From Dietzia sp032248695 (GTDB lineage: Bacteria; Actinomycetota; Actinomycetes; Mycobacteriales; Mycobacteriaceae), in contig NZ_JAVHXC010000004.1 in the NCBI RefSeq assembly GCF_032248695.1, positions 186,001 to 250,000 on the forward strand: a stretch of DNA of 64,000 nucleotides. The letters are read 5' to 3'. A program made the position numbers and the translations under genes. This document shows, in pieces, positions 57,934 to 64,000 of this stretch. Within the stretch, counting starts at the first letter, position 1. Each line of letters opens with the position of its first letter. The notes beneath the pieces are model-generated. The model searched no databases, was not told where the DNA came from, and saw only the letters and a program-made list of their open reading frames with translations.

Positions 57934-58428
57934 GTGCCCAAGACCGTGCTCCACCGCTACACCTCGAGCCCCACGGCGTTCCCCGTCCTGGCCTCGCTCT
58001 ACCCACCCCTGCTGGGATCGGGGATCCGCATCCGCCACGTCGCCCCGGACTGGACGCGCGGGGAGCTGAGCATGCACGTGACGCCGTGGACCGCCAACAC
58101 CAACGGCACCGCGTTCGGGGGCGCGCTGTTCGCCGCGACCGACGTCCTCTACGGGGCGCTGCTGTCCGGTCAGCTCGGCGCCGGCTACCAGGTGTGGACC
58201 AGGAGCGCGTCGATCGACTTCCGCACCCCCGGCCGCGGCCGGCTCCGGTGCGTCGTCGAGGTCCCCCGCGCCGAGGCCGACGCCATCCGCGCGCAGCTCG
58301 ACGACCACTCCCGCACCACCGTCGTCCACACCGCACTGGTCACCGACGAGCGCGGGACGACGATCGTCGAGGCGCGGCACACCATGGCGATCCGGCGACG
58401 GGGGGCTCCACCCGCGCGGCGCGGGTAG
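57934..58428 (+). CDS. hot-dog fold thioesterase-like protein (DUF4442/YiiD type)
   Basis: This 164-residue hot-dog domain protein has the family patterns ASLYPPLLGSGIRIRHVAPDWTRGELSMHVTPWTANTNGTAFGGALFAATDVLYGALLSGQL and the helical/strand end TIVEARHTMAIRRR. It is likely an acyl-CoA/acyl-ACP thioesterase; the substrate is unknown. GTG at 57934 is 6 bases after TAGGAT, which points to a leaderless start. It is divergent from the ferredoxin gene. Confidence 0.8.
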   Translation: MPKTVLHRYTSSPTAFPVLASLYPPLLGSGIRIRHVAPDWTRGELSMHVTPWTANTNGTAFGGALFAATDVLYGALLSGQLGAGYQVWTRSASIDFRTPGRGRLRCVVEVPRAEADAIRAQLDDHSRTTVVHTALVTDERGTTIVEARHTMAIRRRGAPPARRG

Positions 58429-58468
58429 GATTACCCGGTCACTCGGCCATCCCCGAAAGGACCCCACG

Positions 58469-59671
58469 TTGGGAGCCACACCGCTCGCCTGGACACTGTC
58501 GGTCGGCCTGATCGTCGCCCTGCTGCTGTTCGACTACTTCTTCCATGTGCGCAAGGAGCACATCCCCACGATGAAGGAGTCGGCGATCTGGTCGGCCCTG
58601 TACGTGGGTGTGGCCGTGCTGTTCGGCTTCGCCGTCTGGATCTTCGGCGGCACGGACATGGGCATCGAGTACTTCGCCGGATACCTCACCGAGAAGGCGC
58701 TCTCGGTGGACAACCTCTTCGTGTTCCTGCTGCTGCTCACCAGTTTCAAGGTGCCCAAGGCCGGTCAGCAGAAGGCCCTGCTGTTCGGCATCGTCTTCTC
58801 GATCATCGCCCGCACCGCGTTCATCTTCGTGGGTGCGGCGCTGCTCAACCAGTTCAGCGCGCTGTTCTACGTGTTCGGCCTCTTCCTCATCATCACCGCC
58901 GGCCGCCTCCTGGCCGAGGACGACGATGACGACGACGAGGTGGACAACATCATGGTCCGGTTCGCCAAGAAGGTCATCCCGGCGACCGACCACTACGACC
59001 ACGACAAGCTGTTCACCATCGAGAACGGCAAGCGCGTGATGACCCCGATGATGATCGTCATGGTCGCGATCGGCGGCACGGACATCATGTTCGCGCTGGA
59101 CTCGATCCCCGCGATCTTCGGTCTCACCCAGAACGTCTTCATCGTCTTCACCGCCACCACGTTCTCCCTCCTCGGCCTACGCCAGCTGTACTTCCTGCTG
59201 GAGGGCCTGCTCGACCGGCTGGTGTACCTCAAGTACGGCCTGGCCGCGATCCTGGGCTTCATCGGCGTCAAGCTGGTGCTGCACGCCCTGCACGAGAACA
59301 ACCTGCCGTTCATCAACGGCGGTGAGCACGTGGACGTGGTCGAGGTGCCGACCCTGCTCTCGCTGGGCGTGATCGTGGCGGTGCTCGTGGTGACGATCGT
59401 CGCCTCGCTGGTGAGCCCGGCCGGCAAGGCGCTGACGGTCCTCGGCAACCTCAAGCGGCACTCGCACGAGTACCTCAACAAGGACTTCACCGACGACCCG
59501 GTCGAGCGCGCCAAGCTCTGGGCCAAGATCGTCGAGAACGAGGACAAGCTCGGCGGGATCGAGCGCAAGTACTTCGGCTCCGAGGGCGACGTGTGGGAGC
59601 TCGAGCAGCTCCTGCGCCGGGTCTGGGACGAGCAGGGCCGCTACGAGAAGGCGACCGACTACACCCGCTGA
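58469..59671 (+). CDS. TerC family integral membrane protein (TTG start)
   Basis: This 400-residue TerC-family protein has nine or so hydrophobic helices. The two conserved motifs are present: GTDMGIEYFAGYLTEKALSVDNLFVF and GGTDIMFALDSIPAIFGLTQ, with the acidic metal-binding residues. An acidic cytosolic loop (AEDDDDDDEVD) lies between the halves. Members are linked to metal homeostasis (manganese/tellurite). The only fitting start is a TTG at 58469, which has cgaaagga as ribosome binding site 8 bases upstream; no ATG or GTG lies close. Confidence 0.9.
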   Translation: MGATPLAWTLSVGLIVALLLFDYFFHVRKEHIPTMKESAIWSALYVGVAVLFGFAVWIFGGTDMGIEYFAGYLTEKALSVDNLFVFLLLLTSFKVPKAGQQKALLFGIVFSIIARTAFIFVGAALLNQFSALFYVFGLFLIITAGRLLAEDDDDDDEVDNIMVRFAKKVIPATDHYDHDKLFTIENGKRVMTPMMIVMVAIGGTDIMFALDSIPAIFGLTQNVFIVFTATTFSLLGLRQLYFLLEGLLDRLVYLKYGLAAILGFIGVKLVLHALHENNLPFINGGEHVDVVEVPTLLSLGVIVAVLVVTIVASLVSPAGKALTVLGNLKRHSHEYLNKDFTDDPVERAKLWAKIVENEDKLGGIERKYFGSEGDVWELEQLLRRVWDEQGRYEKATDYTR

Positions 59672-59704
59672 TCCGCCACACCTGCACCATCCCGGCCCGC
59701 GGCC

Positions 59705-60760
59705 TCACCGCCGCGGGCCGGTCCATATCCCGAGCGGGTCGGCGGCGGGGTCCCCGGCCGGCGGGAAGCGGACCTCGGACGACGGCCACCGGGCCCGCAG
59801 GGCGGAGGCCGCCCGGTCGCCCACGCCGGGCCCACCCGCACCCCCGGGGCTCACGGCCCCGTCCCTCGCGTCCCGGGCGCCCACCACCTCGCTCGAGCCG
59901 GCCGGGGCGGCGGGCCCGCGGACCACGATGACCGTCCACCCGGCGTGGGCCAACTGCTCCCGGACCCTCTCGGCACCACGGCCGCGGCCCGCCGGCGCCG
60001 CTGCGTCGTCGGGCGTGTAGACCACACACCGGGCCACGGGGTCGGCGAGCGGGAGCTCCACGCGGAAATGCCCGAGGCGTGCGACGTGCCCGTGCCGGAA
60101 CGTGTCGAGCCCGGCCGCGTGGAGTTCCAGTCGCGCCCTCGTCAGGGCGGCCGATCCCGAGCCCGGGTCCGCCGCGCGGGCGACGGCGGCGAAGTCGCGC
60201 GCACCCCGCCCGGCCGGATGCTCGACCGCGGCCGCCAACTGGGCGGGCAGCTCGGGCACCATCGCGCACAACCGCTCCACGGACACCACAGCATCCTCGA
60301 ACCCGAGGTCCCCGGCGAGGTCCCGGCAGGTGCGCAGCGGCGTGGTCACCCGCACTCCGTCGATCTCCGTGACCGCCCACCGCGGCAGCCTGCCGTAGCG
60401 GTACACCCTCCCCGGCCGGGATCGACGTGTCGCCGGCAGCCAGATCTCCGGCGGGGCGTCCGCGGGCACGGAGTCGTCACCCCACAGCAGGGCCGCGCTG
60501 CGCCCACGCAGCACCCCCTCCGGCCACGTCCGCGCCAGGGCCACACTGCGGAGCCGGAGATCATCCGGTTGGTCCTCGCGGCGATACATCCCGTGCCAGA
60601 TCCGCCGATAGCGGGCGCGGTCCCGGGAGTCGGGGACGGCCGCGGCCAGTTCGGCGCTGGTCACGGGCCCCGGCGGTAGCGCGGCGAGATCGGTGGGCGC
60701 CGACGCGTCGGCGCGCGGGGCCGGGCCGGTGGCGGGCGCGGTCGAGGCGGAGGTGTTCAT
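59705..60760 (-). CDS. hypothetical protein, AbiEi-antitoxin-like/DUF559-type family
   Basis: This 351-residue protein resembles the actinobacterial family with an N-terminal winged-helix region (SAELAAAVPDSRDRARYRRIWHGMYRREDQPDDLRLRSVALARTWPEGVLRGRSAALLWG, as in AbiEi-type antitoxins) and a C-terminal nuclease-like half (FRVELPLADPVARCVVYTPDDA ... AERVREQLAHAGWTVIVV). The Pro/Gly-rich region near the end looks degenerate, so nuclease activity is doubtful. No toxin gene lies beside it. Start ATG at 60760, with CAGAGT 7 bases upstream. Family placement is by general pattern. Confidence 0.65.
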   Translation of the reverse strand: MNTSASTAPATGPAPRADASAPTDLAALPPGPVTSAELAAAVPDSRDRARYRRIWHGMYRREDQPDDLRLRSVALARTWPEGVLRGRSAALLWGDDSVPADAPPEIWLPATRRSRPGRVYRYGRLPRWAVTEIDGVRVTTPLRTCRDLAGDLGFEDAVVSVERLCAMVPELPAQLAAAVEHPAGRGARDFAAVARAADPGSGSAALTRARLELHAAGLDTFRHGHVARLGHFRVELPLADPVARCVVYTPDDAAAPAGRGRGAERVREQLAHAGWTVIVVRGPAAPAGSSEVVGARDARDGAVSPGGAGGPGVGDRAASALRARWPSSEVRFPPAGDPAADPLGIWTGPRR

Positions 60761-60784
60761 GCCGACCACTCTGCCCCCACACAT

Positions 60785-60822
60785 GGCCCCACCCCTGCCG
60801 TTTGCCCGGCAGGGGTGGGGCC
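60785..60822 (-). terminator. perfect 16-bp hairpin terminator
   Basis: ggccccacccctgccg (60785-60800) and cggcaggggtggggcc (60807-60822) pair perfectly around a 6-base loop. It lies 50 bases after the stop of the upstream membrane-protein gene and 25 bases before the next start, all on the minus strand. Confidence 0.8.
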
Positions 60823-60871
60823 TCTGTGGAATCCCGCGCGCCTGTGGATCGGCCCGCGACGGGTGCGGCGG

Positions 60872-61519
60872 TCACCCCGTGACGGCCTCCTTCATCGCCT
60901 TCATCAGGGCGTGCCCCTCGGCGCGGTCGGGCAACTGGTACTCGGCCGACTTCGCGGCCCAGAGCGACCCGGCGATCACCAGGAGGAAGCCCAGCGCCGA
61001 GACGTACGGGCCGTAGGTGACCGAGGTCCCCGCGGGCAGGCCCGCGATCAGCGGGTCCGTGGAACCGGTCGATCCGATGAGCACCCAGACGAACGCGCAG
61101 TGGGCGGCCAGGACGAGGGTCGCGACGGCCGCGTTGAGCAGCGCGAAGAAGCCCAGGTGCGTGGCCAGCGTGATCGCCGCGAGCGCGGACAACACGATGA
61201 GGCCGAGGAAGTTGATCGGCATCATGGCCCGGAGGTCGAGGACCTCGGTGAGGTCGATCGCGGTGACCGACGCGCCACTGCCGGACAACCACGGCAGGTA
61301 GAGGCTGAGCAGTGCGACCGCGAGGCCGGCGAAGGCGACGATGCCCCCGAGCCGGACCCGCACGTGCGGGAGGATCCCGGCGATCCGGGAGTGCTCGGGG
61401 GCGGGCGCCGCGACCGATCTCGGGGTCGTGGTCGACACCGGGGTCGGCATCGGCGACGGCACGCGGTCCTCGCCGGGAGACGCCGCGCGACGGGGAGCGT
61501 GGGGGGCTGGCGTGGACAT
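60872..61519 (-). CDS. hypothetical membrane protein, four-helix
   Basis: This 215-residue protein has a Pro/Ser/Thr-rich N-terminal tail of about 55 residues, then four hydrophobic segments (for example LGGIVAFAGLAVALLSLYLPWL, FLGLIVLSALAAITLATHLGFFALL, VATLVLAAHCAFVWVLIG and YVSALGFLLVIAGSLWAA). It has a short charged C-terminus. I do not recognise a family. ATG at 61519; a perfect hairpin follows the stop. Confidence 0.75.
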   Translation of the reverse strand: MSTPAPHAPRRAASPGEDRVPSPMPTPVSTTTPRSVAAPAPEHSRIAGILPHVRVRLGGIVAFAGLAVALLSLYLPWLSGSGASVTAIDLTEVLDLRAMMPINFLGLIVLSALAAITLATHLGFFALLNAAVATLVLAAHCAFVWVLIGSTGSTDPLIAGLPAGTSVTYGPYVSALGFLLVIAGSLWAAKSAEYQLPDRAEGHALMKAMKEAVTG

Positions 61520-61658
61520 GATGACCACCCTTCGGCGAGACGAGAAGTGATGTGACTCACAGTTTAGGTTGTCACATCTACAACTGCCTGAGGGCTCCCT
61601 GTGGATCGCCGACGCCCTCGCCCACCGCCCTCGCCACAGCGCGGTCGGACCGGCCGGA

Positions 61659-63530
61659 TCACACCCCGTAGAGCCGCGCCCAGTTCTCCCGCGTCGTGAG
61701 CTCGGCCTGCGCCGCACGCCAGCGCCCCTGCGCCGCCGGCGCCTCACGGACGAACCGCGCCAACAACGCCGCCAGGCGCTTCTGCAGCTCCGAGGCCCGG
61801 GCCGGGTCGACCTTCCGGTGGTGCACCCCGGTCTGCGACGCGTCGGTCACGTAGGCCTCGTCGAACAGCGACACGTGCCACCAGGCGGCGTCCTCGTACG
61901 GGATCGCCACCACCCCGCGGCGCTGCCGGCCCAGCTTCTGCGTCACCAGCCGCTTGGCCAGCACCTGGTCCTCGCGGTCCTCACGCGGGATGCCGACCTT
62001 GCGCTCGACGCCGATCCCCGCCGGCAACATCTCGACCCCGAGCTTCGCGGTCTCCGGGTACGCCGACCGCTCCGCGCGGATCGCGGCGAGCGCGGCCTGC
62101 CCGCCGTCGCCCACCCCGTGGGAACCGTCGGGCCCGTCGAGGAACGCCTCGATCCCCCGCATCCGCGTGGCCGCCAGCCCGTACTGCATCCCCACCATGG
62201 CCCGCAGGACGCTCCGGCCGAGGTTCTTGGCCATGGCCTTGGGGTCGATGCCCTGGCGGATCGCGGCGGTGACCAGCGAGTTGCGCTGCGAGAAGAACTG
62301 CCCGAAGTCGTCGCCGTCCTTCCAGTAGAAATCCGCGTGCCACACGGCCGCACCCTGCAGCGTGCACGTGGGCATCCCGGCCTGTCGGCACCGCAGGCCG
62401 TACTCGATGTCGTCCCACTGGAAGAAGTACGGCATCGGCAACCCGACCCGCTCGACCGCCTCCCCGGGGATGAGACAGGACCACCACGCGTTGTACTCCG
62501 CGTCGATCCGCCGCTCCTGGCGGTTCTCCACCACCGACTCGTCGCGCAACGCGAACTCGTCGGCGTCCAGGCCGCCCTTGAGCTCGTCGAGCTGCGTCCG
62601 CTCGGCCGACACCAACAGGTAGTCGGGGTTGAACAGGTACAGCATCTGGGCGCCCACGAGCATCGGCTCGCGCGTCACCGCCGCGAACGCGAACAGGCGC
62701 AGCACCGTCTCCGGCTCCACCCGCACGTCGTCGTCCATGAGCAGCACGTCCACCGGCCCCGCCGACCCCGGCGCGGTCGCCTCGAACAGGCCGCGACTGA
62801 ACCCGCCGGCGCCGCCGAGGTTGGGCTGGCGCAGGTAGTGGAGCCGGTCACCGAACTCCTCCGCCGCCCGCCCGAACGCCTCGCGGGTCTCCACCAGATC
62901 GGTGCCCTGATCCGTCACGTAGAGGTCGTCGACGAGGTCCGCGACGAGGGGATCGGAGGCCAGCGACTCCACCGTGGCCGCGCAGTCATCCGCCCTGTTG
63001 AACGTGCAGATCGCCACCGCGGCGCGGCGGGCCGGCCTCGTCGTCGTCGTACTCCACTCCACCTCCGACACGCTCGCCGGCGCGTCGACCGCGTGCAGCT
63101 CCAACCACATCGCGCCACCGTCGGTGAACGTGTCCACCGGCACGTGCAGCACCGCCATCCCGTCGCCGTGGTGGTGGACCACGTCCACCGTCCGCACGTG
63201 GGAGCCGATGTCGGACGCGCGGACCAGCACGTCGACCTGCCCGGCCGACTCCACCGACACCCGCACGGTGAGCTCGGTGACCGAGGTCCACCGCTGCCAG
63301 TACGAGGCCTCGAACCGGCCGAAGTAGGTGTTGGTGTCGACGATCGCGCCGGCGTCCAGGTGCAGCTCGGTGCGGGTGCGGCGCACGACGCCGCGCACGA
63401 TGCGCGAGTACAGGTCGTCGTTGACCCAGCGGCGCGGGCCCGAGAACAGGGTGCGCTGGAGCAGCAGGTCACGCTCGGGCTGCGGGGCGTCGGTGCGCGG
63501 GCCCGCGACGGTCTCGGTGGTGGCGTCCAT
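61659..63530 (-). CDS. glfT2: galactofuranosyltransferase GlfT2
   Basis: This 623-residue bifunctional GT2-family enzyme builds most of the galactan by alternating beta-(1-5) and beta-(1-6) Galf transfers. Landmarks are the N-terminal beta-sandwich, the GT-A core start AVAICTFNRADDCAATVESL, the LRQPNLGGAGGFSRGL motif, the metal-binding LLMDDDVRVEPETVLRLF, the QWDDIEYGLRCRQAG catalytic region and VWHADFYWKDGDDFGQFF. The C-terminal helical part is complete. This matches mycobacterial Rv3808c in size and motifs. ATG at 63530; the upstream gene on this strand ends 66 bases before it. Confidence 0.95.
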   Translation of the reverse strand: MDATTETVAGPRTDAPQPERDLLLQRTLFSGPRRWVNDDLYSRIVRGVVRRTRTELHLDAGAIVDTNTYFGRFEASYWQRWTSVTELTVRVSVESAGQVDVLVRASDIGSHVRTVDVVHHHGDGMAVLHVPVDTFTDGGAMWLELHAVDAPASVSEVEWSTTTTRPARRAAVAICTFNRADDCAATVESLASDPLVADLVDDLYVTDQGTDLVETREAFGRAAEEFGDRLHYLRQPNLGGAGGFSRGLFEATAPGSAGPVDVLLMDDDVRVEPETVLRLFAFAAVTREPMLVGAQMLYLFNPDYLLVSAERTQLDELKGGLDADEFALRDESVVENRQERRIDAEYNAWWSCLIPGEAVERVGLPMPYFFQWDDIEYGLRCRQAGMPTCTLQGAAVWHADFYWKDGDDFGQFFSQRNSLVTAAIRQGIDPKAMAKNLGRSVLRAMVGMQYGLAATRMRGIEAFLDGPDGSHGVGDGGQAALAAIRAERSAYPETAKLGVEMLPAGIGVERKVGIPREDREDQVLAKRLVTQKLGRQRRGVVAIPYEDAAWWHVSLFDEAYVTDASQTGVHHRKVDPARASELQKRLAALLARFVREAPAAQGRWRAAQAELTTRENWARLYGV

Positions 63531-63596
63531 GAGGCGATGCGCTCCTGGTGGGGTCGGTGCGTGGACACGGCCGTGGCGGGCCGCGCGGCGGGCGGG

Positions 63597-64000
63597 TCAG
63601 GGCCCGGTCGCGCCGTCCAGGCTAGTCGGCGGCCCCGCACCGGCCGCGTCGACGACCGGTGAGTCGGTGTTCGGGGGCTGCACGGGCGGGGTGAACGGGG
63701 GGATCCCGGGCGGCGGCGCCAGCGGCGGGTGGTCGGCGGGCACCGGCAGCACCTCGTACAACCGGGCCCCGGAGTTTGACTCGACGAGCCGCAGATGGGG
63801 GTTGAGGTCGAGCCCGATGAAGCCGCCCGGCCGGCCCGGGCCGCCCACCACGCCCGTGCCGACGATCACCCAGCGCACGTCGTGGCGCAGCACCTCGTGG
63901 GTGACCGACGGGTCGAAGCCGTAGCGGTTGACCGAGGTATAGAGGGTCATGCGATCCGCGCCGACCTGGGCGACCGGGTCGTCGGCCAGCGGCGCGCCGA
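63597..64000 (-). CDS. C-terminal end of an envelope/membrane protein (DUF6541-like), partial
   Basis: The reading frame enters from the right edge and ends at 63597, so only about 134 C-terminal residues are seen. They show a soluble extracytoplasmic-like domain: ADDPVAQVGADRMTLYTSVNRYGFDPSVTHEVLRHDVRWVIVG, IGLDLNPHLRLVESNSGARLYEV and a Pro-rich tail. The LNPHLRLVESNSGARLYEV ending resembles DUF6541-type membrane proteins of mycolic-acid bacteria. In mycobacteria glf lies at this position beside glfT2; this is not glf. No initiation codon for the full gene is visible in the window. Confidence 0.5.
   Translation of the reverse strand, partial: GAPLADDPVAQVGADRMTLYTSVNRYGFDPSVTHEVLRHDVRWVIVGTGVVGGPGRPGGFIGLDLNPHLRLVESNSGARLYEVLPVPADHPPLAPPPGIPPFTPPVQPPNTDSPVVDAAGAGPPTSLDGATGP

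Noticed and set aside
59705..60760. Toxin-antitoxin module
   Set aside because: Only an AbiEi-like N-terminal pattern is present. No toxin gene (AbiEii-like nucleotidyltransferase) lies on either side.

Overview
The window is about 64 kb of chromosome from a high-GC actinobacterium of the mycolic-acid group. Three sequence facts support this. There is an arabinogalactan assembly block (galactan ABC exporter, GlfT1, GlfT2). There is a complete mce operon (two YrbE permeases, six Mce proteins, one Mce-associated protein). Most intergenic spaces are very short, and many genes start 6-8 bases after a TANNNT box, so they are probably leaderless. A Dietzia-like member of Mycobacteriales is my best guess, but no rRNA is present to confirm it. 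No phage, insertion sequence or CRISPR array is visible.

Layout. 1-7525: the 3' part of a complex I operon (nuoH end, nuoI, J, K, L, M, N). 7618-11716: pterin carbinolamine dehydratase, then a queuosine tRNA-modification cluster (gluQ, a queuosine-precursor transporter, a CHY zinc-finger protein, tgt). 11865-13653: a TetR regulator, an approximately 0.9 kb tandem repeat tract and tRNA-Ser(CGA). 13723-19444: CsbD, tadA with its partner protein, tyrA, a glycolipid-binding-like protein, a P450 and small membrane or unknown proteins. 19431-24399: a GH65 phosphorylase/hydrolase, an unknown protein and a DUF2339 membrane protein. 24412-27660: an AT-richer catabolic set (acyl-CoA ligase, cupin dioxygenase-like protein, divergent AraC regulator). 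27683-30293: ADP-ribosylglycohydrolase and a YbjN/T3SC-like protein, divergent from an NrtR-type Nudix regulator, with two copies of a palindromic operator between them. 30275-35346: a DMT permease, a DUF2236 oxygenase, a PadR/HAAS pair, tRNA-Arg, tRNA-Ser and an aromatic or histidinol-phosphate aminotransferase. 35465-47282: an exported degenerate 5'-nucleotidase-like protein, the mce operon and a lipoprotein alpha/beta hydrolase. 47310-51610: tRNA-Ser(UGA), a quinone oxidoreductase, a TPP riboswitch in front of a flavin monooxygenase, and a PadR/nitronate monooxygenase pair. 51649-64000: a pyruvyltransferase, a curcumin-reductase-like enzyme, wzm-wzt-glfT1, a ferredoxin, a thioesterase, TerC, membrane proteins, glfT2 and the end of one more envelope gene.

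How the genes work together. The nuo genes form one translationally coupled respiratory complex I operon. The wzm/wzt/glfT1 and glfT2 genes, and possibly the pyruvyltransferase, act in cell-wall polysaccharide assembly and export. The mce operon imports lipids and is flanked by exported hydrolases. gluQ, the transporter and tgt act in sequence on queuosine in tRNA.

The observations I think most deserve follow-up are: a TPP riboswitch directly controlling an NtaA/SnaA-type flavin monooxygenase; a Tgt whose three zinc-ligand cysteines are all replaced, next to a CHY zinc-finger gene; the 294-bp tandem repeats that carry long hairpins; and the paired operators in front of nrtR and the ADP-ribosylglycohydrolase operon.
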